Of a stretch of 64,000 nt of DNA, positions 18,318 through 35,419 are shown piece after piece. The stretch is taken from NCBI RefSeq assembly GCF_030295745.1, contig NZ_AP027291.1:5270001-5334000 (forward strand), written 5' to 3'. The translations under genes were made by a program, and so were the position numbers. Origin of the DNA: Mycolicibacterium sp. TUM20985 (GTDB taxonomy: Bacteria > Actinomycetota > Actinomycetes > Mycobacteriales > Mycobacteriaceae). Position 1 is the stretch's first letter, and every line of letters begins with the position of its first letter. Below the pieces are notes generated by a model that saw only the letters and a list, made by a program, of their open reading frames with translations, did no database searches and was not told the origin of the DNA.

Positions 18318-19279
18318 GTCGACACCCCGGTCAGCGAGAGGAAGACGTCGTCCAGCGACGGCCTGCGCAACACGATGTCGGCCAACGGAATGTGCGCCGA
18401 ATTGATCTGCAGAAGAGCCGCACTCAGCACGGCGGGGCCATCGGCCGCGGGCAGGCTGACCCGGTCGGACTCGGGGCCGATCGCCGCCAGGCTGGTCGCG
18501 GGCACCAGCGGACCCAGCGCCTCCACCAGGGCGTGCAAATGGGCCGGATTGCGCGGCACGATCTCGCAGAACGTGCCGCCGGTGCGCTCCTTGAGTTCGT
18601 CGGCGGTCCCCTGCGCGACGATGGTGCCGTGGTCTATCACGATGATCCGGTCGCTCAGGGCGTCCGCCTCCTCGAGATACTGGGTGGTGAGCAACGTCGC
18701 GATGCCCGCCTCCTTGAACGTGGTGACCAATTCCCAGATGGCCTGTCGGCTGCGCGGATCCAGTCCTGTGGTCGGCTCGTCGAGGAACACCACCTCGGGT
18801 CGGACCACCAGCCCGCAGGCGATGTCGACGCGTCGGCGCATGCCACCGGAATAGGTGCTGACCCGTCGCCCCGCGGCGTCCTCGAGATCGAACTGGCGCA
18901 GCAGGTCGGCGGCTCTCGACTTGGCAGCGGTCTTGCTCAGACCCTGCAACCGGCCGAACATCACCAGGTTCTCGTATCCGCTCAGCATGTCGTCGAGCGC
19001 GACGTGCTGACCGGTGAGCATGATCGACCGGCGCACCAGCGCCGGGTGGCTGACCACGTCCTGACCCGCCACCGTGGCACGGCCGCGATCCGGCGTGGTC
19101 AGCGTCGACAGGATCTCCACCGTAGTGGTCTTGCCCGCACCATTCGGACCGAGCAGGGCCACGACCTCGCCGCGGCCCACGTCGAAGGTGATGTCGCGCA
19201 ACGCGGCTACCGACCCGAACGACTTGCCAATACCCTCGACCTGGACGCCCAGGTCGGAACCTCCGTCGAAATGCGACAT
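18314..19279 (-). CDS. drrA: ABC transporter ATPase, DrrA-like
   Basis: A 321-residue ATP-binding subunit. Walker A is GPNGAGKTT, the Q-loop/signature region has YSGGMRRRVD, and Walker B is VVFLDEPTTGLD, followed by the switch histidine region LLTTQYLEEAD. The C-terminal extension of about 90 residues after the nucleotide-binding domain is typical of the DrrA family. Start ATG 19279 has GGGAAG just upstream and lies 11 bp after the PpsE-like stop. Export of the finished lipid is the likely role; no MmpL protein is present in the window. Confidence 0.92.
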   Translation of the reverse strand: MSHFDGGSDLGVQVEGIGKSFGSVAALRDITFDVGRGEVVALLGPNGAGKTTTVEILSTLTTPDRGRATVAGQDVVSHPALVRRSIMLTGQHVALDDMLSGYENLVMFGRLQGLSKTAAKSRAADLLRQFDLEDAAGRRVSTYSGGMRRRVDIACGLVVRPEVVFLDEPTTGLDPRSRQAIWELVTTFKEAGIATLLTTQYLEEADALSDRIIVIDHGTIVAQGTADELKERTGGTFCEIVPRNPAHLHALVEALGPLVPATSLAAIGPESDRVSLPAADGPAVLSAALLQINSAHIPLADIVLRRPSLDDVFLSLTGVST

Positions 19280-19290
19280 CGCTTCCCTAC

Positions 19291-28468
<9,178 letters not shown>

Positions 28469-28472
<4 letters not shown>

Positions 28473-29230
28473 GCCGGACCCGGCGGGACCGAGCCGGCCC
28501 GCACGTCTTCGGTGGAGTGCGCCAACACGCGCTGCTCGACCCAGTGGGCGAGGTGCGGCAGATTCGTGTTGATGTAGAAATGGTCGCCCACGAAGGTGGT
28601 CAGCTCGAAGTCCGCCGTGGTGCGTTGCGCCCACGGGGTCATGAGTTCGGCGGTGGCCAGGTCGTCGTCATCGGCCATCAGCCCGTAGATGGGACAGGCC
28701 ACCTTCACCTCGGGCGGGTGGTCGTACGACGCGATGGCCTTCAGGCCGCGCAGCGTCGGCAGCATCGTGGCGGCGAACCGTTCGTTCTTCAGGAACTCCG
28801 GGTTGGCGCCCGTGACGTCGCTGACCATGCTGAGCAGCTCGAGTTCGGAGCCCTTCAGGTCGACGCCGTGGCGCACCGCTCCCGGCGCGGCGCTGGCCGA
28901 CACGAACAGCGCCGCGACGGGGTTGCCTGCCTGCTCGAAGCGCAGGGCCACCTCGAAGGCCAACAGCGCCCCCATGCTGTGGCCGAAGAGCGCCACCCGG
29001 CCCGACGGGGCGTCAGCGGGTTTGAGCATCGCGCACAGGCGGTCGGCGAGCTCGGGGATCCCGGTGTACTGCGACAGGTCCTTGCCTGCCCGCTTGCCCG
29101 GATACTGCACCGCGACGCAGCTGGTGTCGGTGAACGCCCTGGCGAACGGAACGTAGAACTCCGGCGAGCCGCCCGTGTGGGGAAAGATGTAGAGGCGCGG
29201 CCGGTCCGCATCCTTGGTCGTCGCGGTCAC
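28469..29230 (-). CDS. tesA: Type II thioesterase, TesA-like
   Basis: A 253-residue alpha/beta hydrolase of the RifR/TesA family. The oxyanion/nucleophile region has FPHTGGSPEFY early, then Ser85 in LFGHSMGALLAFE, an acidic cluster MADDDD for Asp, and a late His in FVGDHFYINTN. TesA works with PpsE in DIM release. Start GTG 29230 overlaps the fadD-like stop (GTGA), and its own stop overlaps the PKS start (GTGA), so it is translated as part of a tightly coupled chain. The open frame extends upstream into the fadD-like gene, but that part has no thioesterase similarity. Confidence 0.92.
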
Positions 29231-30996
29231 ATCGATGCGTCGAGGCGCGAGAAGTCGTCCAGCCGGTAACGATCCAGACACGTGGAACGGCGGACCTTGC
29301 CGCTCGTGGTGATCGGGATCGCGCCCTGCGGTACCAGCACGATATCGGCCACCCGCAGGCTGTGGTTCTGCGAGATCGCCGACGTGACTTGCCGTTTCAC
29401 CCCGCGGAGCCGGTCGATCGCGGCCTCGCGCGATTCGCTCCGATCCTTGAGTTCGATGATGGCGACCAGGTGCTCGGTGCGGTCGTCTGGGATGGCGATG
29501 GCCGCGACGCGTCCACCGGTGATCTCCTGGATCGTCGCCTCGATGTCATCGGGATAGTGATTGCGGCCATCGACGATCAGCAGGTCTTTGATGCGCCCGA
29601 TGATGAAGAGCTCGCCGTCGGACATCACCCCGAGGTCACCGGTGCGCAACCAGCCGTCCGCCGGGGTGGAGGGTGTCGGGCTGACCAGGGAAATACCGAA
29701 GTAGCGCGCCGTCTGCTCGGGATTGCGCCAGTAGCCCATGGCGACGTTCTCGCCGTGCACCCAGATCTCGCCGATGGCGCCCGCCGGGTTCTCCCGCATG
29801 GTCTCGGGATCCACGATCCGCAGGGTCGACGTCCGCGCAGCGCCGTAGCTGACGAGCTCCGTTCCTCCGCTCGCGGTGTTCTCGCACCGCTTGGCGTGAC
29901 CCGCGGACAGCTTCTCGTACTCGAAGCGGACGGAGGTGCCGATTCGCTCCAGCTCGGCCGTCGCCACGTAGACCGTCGCCTCGGCGAGGCCGTAGGACGG
30001 TCGCACCGTCGTCCGCCGCAGGCCGAACTTCTGGAACCGCTCGTTGAACCGGGTGATGGTGGCCGCGTGGATGCGTTCACTCCCGCTGATGATTCCGGAC
30101 ACGTCGCTGAGGTTCAGTCCTGCGAGGTCGTCGTCCGAGGTGCGCCGGACCGCCAGTTCGAAGGCGAAGTTCGGCGCGGCCGAGAAGGTATGGGGGTGGG
30201 AGGCCAGCTGCTGGATCCACCGTGCCGGGCGCTGCAGGAAGGCCATCGGGCTCATCAGGACCGCGTGCAGTCCGGCGTGGATCGGTGCGCACACACCGTG
30301 GATCAAACCCATGTCGTGGAAGAAGGGCAGCCAGGACACCACCGTGGTGCCGACCGGCGGCACGCCGCCGGTCTCGGCGAAGTAGTCGGCCATCACCTGC
30401 TCGAGATTGGCGACGACGTTGCGGTGCGACACCATCACGCCCGCGGGCACACGGGTCGAGCCCGAGGTGTACTGCAGATAGGCCGGGCGGGAACGCACCT
30501 GCGGTGCCGGTTCGGACTCGACCGGCGCGTCGAGGTCCAGCGCGTCGACCTCGACGACGCTTGGCGCCGAGCGGCCGAGCACGGCGGAGTACTCCCGGAC
30601 GACGTCCGCCACCGCCGTCGTCGTGAGGATCACCGTGGGTGCGGAATCGCGCAGGGCGGCCGACACCCGCTCGTCGTGCGATCCCGCCTGCGGTACCGAC
30701 AGCGGGACGGCGACGAAACCGGCGTGCAGCGCACCGAGGAACGCGATCACGTACTCCAGACCCTGCGGCGCCAGGATCGCCGCCCGGTCCCCGATCGCCC
30801 CGCAGAGCGTGAGTTCCTCGGCGACCACGCGGACCCGCTGGTACACCTGCGACCAGGTCAGGGTCTCGGGGTAGCCAGCAGGATCGATCTCGTAGTCGAC
30901 GAACGTGTACGCGGGTGCGTCGGGCTGACGAAGCGCCCGCGCACGCAGCACGTTCGGAATTGAGGTCTCCGCAGAGGAGGTCCCAAGCACGGACAA
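29227..30996 (-). CDS. Long-chain fatty acyl-AMP ligase (FadD26-like FAAL)
   Basis: A 589-residue adenylating enzyme that activates a fatty acid as acyl-AMP and transfers it to the N-terminal ACP of the neighbouring PKS. Motifs: LQYTSGSTRVPAGVMVSH (P-loop), SWLPFFHDMG, RPSYGLAEATVYVA, WLRTGDLGVMSDGELFIIGRIKDLLIVDGRNHYPDDIEATI and a C-terminal ITTSGKVRRS lysine. The sequence follows M. tuberculosis FadD26 closely throughout, as I remember it, and retains the FAAL-type layout. The start is TTG 30996 or GTG 30990. It is the first gene of the leftward operon (fadD-tesA-pks-pks-drrABC-papA5), all linked by overlaps or gaps below 30 bp. Confidence 0.93.
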   Translation of the reverse strand: MSVLGTSSAETSIPNVLRARALRQPDAPAYTFVDYEIDPAGYPETLTWSQVYQRVRVVAEELTLCGAIGDRAAILAPQGLEYVIAFLGALHAGFVAVPLSVPQAGSHDERVSAALRDSAPTVILTTTAVADVVREYSAVLGRSAPSVVEVDALDLDAPVESEPAPQVRSRPAYLQYTSGSTRVPAGVMVSHRNVVANLEQVMADYFAETGGVPPVGTTVVSWLPFFHDMGLIHGVCAPIHAGLHAVLMSPMAFLQRPARWIQQLASHPHTFSAAPNFAFELAVRRTSDDDLAGLNLSDVSGIISGSERIHAATITRFNERFQKFGLRRTTVRPSYGLAEATVYVATAELERIGTSVRFEYEKLSAGHAKRCENTASGGTELVSYGAARTSTLRIVDPETMRENPAGAIGEIWVHGENVAMGYWRNPEQTARYFGISLVSPTPSTPADGWLRTGDLGVMSDGELFIIGRIKDLLIVDGRNHYPDDIEATIQEITGGRVAAIAIPDDRTEHLVAIIELKDRSESREAAIDRLRGVKRQVTSAISQNHSLRVADIVLVPQGAIPITTSGKVRRSTCLDRYRLDDFSRLDASM

Positions 30997-31361
30997 AACA
31001 CCACCACCCTGTTCTCTGAAGGTCCTACGTCCGGTTGGGCGCTGTGGGGGTCGCTCGTGCGTACCCGTCTTCGCGCCCGTCCGGCCTCTCGGCTACCTTC
31101 GGCCGCCGGACCCGTCGCCGCAGACGCCGTGTGTCGCCGCAACGTTCGAAACAGGCCGCATGACGACGCCTACTGGCGCGAACATACTCGATATTTGACG
31201 TCTACGTCATATCGCGTTGCGCCAAGACCCGATGATGGCAAACCACGTGAGTCGGTCGACGTGTCGGACGGAGTTCGCCAAGACTCACCGAGGGCCCAGT
31301 TCAGGAAGACTCCGCGCCGCCGCCGGACGTTAGCTGAATCCGGCACAGCGGAGTCTGTTCG
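30997..31361. other. 365-bp intergenic region upstream of the FAAL operon
   Basis: No coding sequence is supported here. It is more AT-rich around 31180-31215 than its surroundings. It holds a probable minus-strand promoter and the palindrome listed separately, giving the FAAL operon a leader of about 180 nt. The neighbouring hypothetical gene ends on the other side and is transcribed away on the same strand. I see no riboswitch fold or tRNA. Confidence 0.6.
31181..31210 (-). promoter_or_regulatory. Candidate FAAL-operon promoter with overlapping palindrome
   Basis: On the minus strand, ATGACG (31210-31205) and TATGTT (31186-31181) are separated by 18 nt, a reasonable -35/-10 pair. The -35 lies inside TGACGTCTACGTCA (31196-31209), a palindrome of the form TGACGYNNRCGTCA that is also present before the Mas-like PKS. 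A regulator bound there would cover the -35. Confidence 0.45.
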
Positions 31362-31784
31362 CTATCCGCGATCTCCACTAATGACATCTTCGGAGTCGGC
31401 GACGGGAAACGGGTCCCCGATCCGGTACGACTCGACCTCGTCCAGCCGGGCGAACAGCTCCTCGACCGTGAGCCCGATGGAGGCGGGGTCCTCGGCCGAG
31501 CCAACGAGCAGCACGTGGGGTTCCTCTGGGTCGGTGAGCCAGAGCCGGGTCACCGACTCCACCGACTCGTCGTCCACCTCGACCCCGGACGGCGGGTAGT
31601 ACCAGGTGACGAAGTCCTCGCCGGAGTGGGCGTCATCGAAGATCCAGCCGCGCGGAATGATCTCGTCGGCAATGCGGGCGACACCCTGGACGTCGGCGTG
31701 CACGTCGGCCGGTAACCAGCTGTCGTTGCGGGCGTTCAGCCGCTTCTTGCGCCGCGCCTTCTTGGCCGCATTCGACCTCGACAT
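31362..31784 (-). CDS. Conserved-type hypothetical protein with basic N-terminus
   Basis: A 140-residue soluble protein. The first 20 residues are highly basic (SNAAKKARRKKRLNAR), and the rest is acidic and rich in Asp/Glu, with WIFDDAHSGEDFVTWYYPPSG and LWLTDPEEPHVLLVG. No family is recognised. It follows metZ with no gap (metZ ends at 31785 on the same strand), so it is probably the last gene of the purT-like/rhodanese/metZ operon. The basic tail could bind nucleic acid or ribosomes, but nothing in the sequence proves it. Confidence 0.75.
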   Translation of the reverse strand: MSRSNAAKKARRKKRLNARNDSWLPADVHADVQGVARIADEIIPRGWIFDDAHSGEDFVTWYYPPSGVEVDDESVESVTRLWLTDPEEPHVLLVGSAEDPASIGLTVEELFARLDEVESYRIGDPFPVADSEDVISGDRG

Positions 31785-33029
31785 CTAGCTGAGAGCCTGA
31801 TCCAGGTCTGCGATCAGGTCCTCCGTGCCCTCGAGCCCGACGGACACCCGCACCACCGCGTCGCCGAGTCCGATCGCCGCCCGACCCTCCGGACCCATCG
31901 CGCGATGGGTGGTGGTGGCGGGATGCGTGATGAGCGACTTGGAGTCACCCAGGTTGTTCGAGATGTCGATGATGCGCAGTTTGTCGAGTACCTCGAAGGC
32001 GCGTTGTTTGCCCTGTCCCTCGGCGGCCGCCAACTCGAACGTGACGACCGTGCCGCCGCCCCGCATCTGCCGTTTGGCCAGATCGTACTGCGGATGCGAC
32101 TCGAGGAACGGATACCGCACCCACGACACCGATGGGTGGTTCTGCAGGAACTCTGCGACCCGATGCGCCGAGGCGTTCGCGTAGTCAACCCGAACCGCCA
32201 GCGTCTCAAGGCCTTTCAACATCGTCCAGGCGTTGAAGGGACTGATCGCCGGTCCGGTGTGGCGCATCAACTTCTGCACCGGCCCGTCGATGAATTCCTT
32301 GTCGCCGAGGATCGCGCCGCCGAGCACCCGGCCCTGACCGTCGATGTGCTTGGTACCCGAGTAGACGACGACGTCCGCACCCAGCGGCATGCCCTGCTGC
32401 AGCAGTGGGGTCGCGAAGACGTTGTCCAGCACCACCTTTGCGCCGGCGGAGTGCGCCAGATCGGAAACCGCGGCGATGTCGACGAGCGACTGCATCGGGT
32501 TCGACGGCGTCTCGAAGAACACTGCTCGGGTGGGCTTGGAGGTATCGGCCAGCGCCTCCTCCCACTCGGAGAGGTCTTCCCCGTCGACGAACACGGTCTC
32601 CACGCCCCACCGCGGCAGGATCTCGTTGCACACCACGAAGCACGAACCGAACAGGCTGCGCGCGGCCACCAACCGGTCGCCGGCTCCGAGCAGGGCACCG
32701 AGGGACGTGAACACCGCGGCCATCCCCGTCGCCGTCGCGAAGGCCGCTGGCGCGTCCTCGATCAGCCGCAACCGTTCCTCGAACATCGCGATGGTGGGAT
32801 TGCCGTACCGGGAGTAGACGAACCGGTCGATCTCCCCGGTGAACGCCTTCTCGGCATCGCCCGCCGAGCCGTAGACGTAACCGGAGGTCAGGTAGAGCGC
32901 CTCGGAGGTCTCCTCGAACTCCGATCGCAGCAGACCACCGCGTACCCCGATGGTGGCCTGACTCACGCCGTCGGGCAATGCCTTTGGGATCCGCACCGAA
33001 GGGACGGGACGATCCTCGGATTCGGTCAT
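31785..33029 (-). CDS. metZ: O-succinylhomoserine sulfhydrylase
   Basis: A 414-residue PLP enzyme of the Cys/Met metabolism family. MetZ makes homocysteine from O-succinylhomoserine and sulfide. The Schiff-base lysine is in VYSGTKHIDGQGRVLGG, with SRYGNPT near the N-terminus and the SLITHPATTTHRAM block near the C-terminus, all diagnostic. The start is ATG 33029, overlapping the rhodanese stop by 4 bp (ATGA); the longer open frame is a read-through of that gene. The rhodanese-metZ pair matches Rv0390-Rv0391, which supports a sulfur-assimilation link between them. Confidence 0.94.
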   Translation of the reverse strand: MTESEDRPVPSVRIPKALPDGVSQATIGVRGGLLRSEFEETSEALYLTSGYVYGSAGDAEKAFTGEIDRFVYSRYGNPTIAMFEERLRLIEDAPAAFATATGMAAVFTSLGALLGAGDRLVAARSLFGSCFVVCNEILPRWGVETVFVDGEDLSEWEEALADTSKPTRAVFFETPSNPMQSLVDIAAVSDLAHSAGAKVVLDNVFATPLLQQGMPLGADVVVYSGTKHIDGQGRVLGGAILGDKEFIDGPVQKLMRHTGPAISPFNAWTMLKGLETLAVRVDYANASAHRVAEFLQNHPSVSWVRYPFLESHPQYDLAKRQMRGGGTVVTFELAAAEGQGKQRAFEVLDKLRIIDISNNLGDSKSLITHPATTTHRAMGPEGRAAIGLGDAVVRVSVGLEGTEDLIADLDQALS

Positions 33030-33439
33030 GATTGTCTCCAGGGTAGGCCGATGGCCTTCCAGCCGGTCCCGCCGCGGTGCCCGAGCTCGTCGAGGTTCCC
33101 CTCGAAACCGTCGAGCACGTTGTAGGACGGCGCGATCCCGGCGTCGGTGGCGGCCTCGGCCGCGCCAATCGAGCGGTTGCCGGAGCGGCACAGGAACACG
33201 ACCGGGCGCTCCCCCGGCGTCACGCCCGCAGCCACCAGCTCGTCGACGAATCCGTCGTTGTGCGTGCCGTCGGTGCGGCTCCATTCGACGTACACGACGT
33301 CGCGCTGCAGTGACGAGATGTCGGGTACGCCGACGAAGCGCCACTCGGCCGAGGTCCGGCAGTCGACCAGCACGGCCTCGGGATCGCCGACCAACAGCTT
33401 CCACGCCTCTTCAGGGGTGATGTCTCCCGCGTAACTCAC
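33026..33439 (-). CDS. Rhodanese-domain protein (Rv0390-like)
   Basis: A 137-residue single-domain rhodanese. The active-site loop is intact: FLCRSGNRSIGAA, with Cys as persulfide carrier. CRTSAEW and the C-terminal GGTGWKAIGLPWRQ complete the fold. It probably transfers sulfane sulfur or supplies sulfide, and the 4-bp overlap with metZ suggests it serves homocysteine formation. It lies 34 bp downstream of the small membrane-anchored gene on the same strand. Confidence 0.92.
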   Translation of the reverse strand: MSYAGDITPEEAWKLLVGDPEAVLVDCRTSAEWRFVGVPDISSLQRDVVYVEWSRTDGTHNDGFVDELVAAGVTPGERPVVFLCRSGNRSIGAAEAATDAGIAPSYNVLDGFEGNLDELGHRGGTGWKAIGLPWRQS

Positions 33440-33473
33440 GACCGCGAGTGTCCCATAGGTAGCTGGGGCAGAC

Positions 33474-33941
33474 CTAGCTCAGGCAGACCTTCCAGGCCCC
33501 GTCCTCCTGGACGAAGGTCAGCGGGGTGGGCGACTTACTGTCCGCCGTCTTGTCGAAGTGGTACGTGACGGTCGCCGAGGCGCGGTCGCCGTCGACGCCG
33601 ATGTCGGTGACGTCGTCGAGGTAACGCTCCCCGTTCTTGGCCACCGAATCACGCTGCCGCGCTTGAAAATCCGACTCGCTGCCCTGGTCGGCTCGGCACG
33701 TGAAGTCACGGAACGCGGCGTAGTCCTGGCGTTGCAGCGCGTCGTTCTGGCCGACGGCCGCCCGCGCCACCTGGTCGCCGGGGGTGGTGGTCGTCGACCC
33801 GAACACGTTGAACGACACGATTGCGATCACCACGATCGTGATGACCACCAGCGCACCGAGGAAGGGCGCGATGGTGGGGCGGTCGGGCTCGGGTTCCGGC
33901 AGCCGAATGGGTCCCTCGTCGTCGGCATCGGAACCCGTCAC
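33474..33941 (-). CDS. Membrane-anchored extracytoplasmic protein with a Cys pair
   Basis: A 155-residue protein with an acidic cytoplasmic tail, one transmembrane helix (about residues 28-48: FLGALVVITIVVIAIVSFNV) and an outer domain of about 105 residues. The outer domain resembles the DUF4878/lumazine-like NTF2-type fold (DALQRQDYAAFRDFTC ... WKVCLS at the C-terminus). The two cysteines probably form a disulfide. The protein at 44346 has the same layout and Cys spacing pattern, so they are likely distant paralogues. GTG 33941 overlaps the purT-like stop (GTGA). Function unknown. Confidence 0.8.
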   Translation of the reverse strand: MTGSDADDEGPIRLPEPEPDRPTIAPFLGALVVITIVVIAIVSFNVFGSTTTTPGDQVARAAVGQNDALQRQDYAAFRDFTCRADQGSESDFQARQRDSVAKNGERYLDDVTDIGVDGDRASATVTYHFDKTADSKSPTPLTFVQEDGAWKVCLS

Positions 33942-35041
33942 GACCCGAGCCCATGAACGACGGTGGACACCCGGTGCGCCCGATCACGGGCCCGGACGAC
34001 GTCGGGGGCGGTCGCGATCGCCACCGACGTCGCGTCCAGCAGTCGCACGTCACTCTCGGGCACGTCGAGGGCCTCGGCCAGCGCGGGGCCGGGGCCGGTC
34101 CGACGCGTGCCCACCTCCGCGGCCGCCGGGGAGATCATGATCGTGTCGACCGACAAGCCCAGGATTGCCCTCGCATGCAGCTCGAAGTACGAGAGTCGTT
34201 GCGAGCGAAGGGTTATCAGGCCGGTTTCGAGGGGCTGCGCGTCGACCGTGGCGAAGTACACCTCGTCACCGTGCACCAGCAGCTCGACGGCGAACACACC
34301 CCGTCCGCCCAGCGAGTGCACGATGCGGGCGGCGATGGACCGCGCGGCGTCCAGAGCCGCCAGCGACAGCCGGTGCGGCTGCCACGTCTCCAGCGGGCCC
34401 GCTCCTGCCTTCCGATGCCCGATGGGTTCGCAGAACTGCACGGCCGGTCCCGATGCCTCGGTCGTGCGCACCGTGAGCAGAGTGACCTCCTCGTCGACCT
34501 CGACCACGGTTTCGGCCATCACCCGGTTGGACCACGCCGGGCCCGTGGCGAACGCGCGCTTCCACGCGGGCTCGACGTCGTCGGGCCGCGTCAGCACCGA
34601 CTGGCCGTCGGCAACCGTGCCCGTCAGTGGCGTCACGACCAGCGGGAAGCCGGCATGATCCGCGACGGCGGCCAGCTCCTCGGCCGACGAGGCGAACCAG
34701 AACGGCACGGTCGGCAGACCCAGTTCGTCGCCCGCCAACTTGCGCAAGCCCTCGCGATCGGCACCCAGTCGGACCGCACGCGGCGTGGGGAAGACCTCGA
34801 CGGACTCCCGCTCGGCCGCGGCGATCAGCACGGCGGCCGAGACGTCGGCGGACACGGCGATCACGTAGTCGGGCCGGTGTTCGTCGAGCAGGGCACCCAC
34901 CGCGTCCGCCTCGGGGCACTGCTCGACCCGCGTGACGGCGACGCCGAGGCGCTCGAACGCCAGGGCCAGCTCGGGACCGGCGTCACCGGCGCCGAGAAGT
35001 AGGACGGTACGGGGACGCTCGCTGCCGGAGGCTTCACTCAT
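33938..35041 (-). CDS. PurT-like ATP-grasp protein with degenerate active site
   Basis: A 367-residue homologue of formate-dependent GAR transformylase, recognised by GAGDAGPELALAFERLGV, REGLRKLAGDELGLPT, VTLLTV, GHR...ETWQPH and GDEVYF...ETGLITLRSQ. Key ATP-grasp residues differ from E. coli PurT: the Lys of VKP is Thr137, SSSGKGQ has become TGTVADGQ with Asp145 for Lys, the second Mg ligand Glu is Thr265, and SPRPHD is DAQPLE. One Mg ligand, Glu253, remains. It is also shorter than usual PurT. It sits where Rv0389 (purT) lies next to the rhodanese and metZ genes. Either it has lost transformylase activity or it has a changed reaction. Confidence 0.8.
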   Translation of the reverse strand: MSEASGSERPRTVLLLGAGDAGPELALAFERLGVAVTRVEQCPEADAVGALLDEHRPDYVIAVSADVSAAVLIAAAERESVEVFPTPRAVRLGADREGLRKLAGDELGLPTVPFWFASSAEELAAVADHAGFPLVVTPLTGTVADGQSVLTRPDDVEPAWKRAFATGPAWSNRVMAETVVEVDEEVTLLTVRTTEASGPAVQFCEPIGHRKAGAGPLETWQPHRLSLAALDAARSIAARIVHSLGGRGVFAVELLVHGDEVYFATVDAQPLETGLITLRSQRLSYFELHARAILGLSVDTIMISPAAAEVGTRRTGPGPALAEALDVPESDVRLLDATSVAIATAPDVVRARDRAHRVSTVVHGLGS

Positions 35042-35065
35042 CGCCTGCCCACCCTGCCAGATCCC

Positions 35066-35380
35066 TCATCCCAGCTGAATGTCGACGTAGCACCATCGCC
35101 AGCTCTCGCCTGGCTCCACGGACCTCATGACGGCATGACCGGTGGTGTGAAAGTGGTCGTTGGCGTGCTTGTGCGGGCTCGAGTCACAACAGCCGACGTG
35201 CCCACACGCGAGGCACATCCGCAGATGTGCCCAGGTGCTCTCGCCCAGCTCCGCACACCCCGCGCACATACCCGGCGTGAGGGCTTCGGGCTCCGCCGCG
35301 TCGGCGCTCTCGGCGAGGTGCTCGCACGTCGGGGACGACGGCGGGGAATTCACCTCGCGCTGTCGCGTTCTCCTCCGCAT
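35066..35380 (-). CDS. UBP-type zinc finger protein
   Basis: A protein of about 104 residues (ATG 35380) or 95 (GTG 35353) with a ubiquitin-protease-type zinc finger: CEHL, CAGCAELG, CLACGHVGCCDSSPHKHANDHFHTTGHAVM. Bacterial members are stand-alone domains of unknown role; bacteria lack ubiquitin, though mycobacteria have Pup. Start choice is uncertain. It lies 24 bp upstream of the purT-like start region on the same strand, and its 5' end is 39 bp from the divergent antiporter start. The much longer open frame to 36112 is antisense to the antiporter and not real. Confidence 0.8.
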   Translation of the reverse strand: MRRRTRQREVNSPPSSPTCEHLAESADAAEPEALTPGMCAGCAELGESTWAHLRMCLACGHVGCCDSSPHKHANDHFHTTGHAVMRSVEPGESWRWCYVDIQLG

Positions 35381-35419
35381 GCCGTCAACAATAGGGCGGT
35401 CTTGGAAAGGGGGTGCGGC

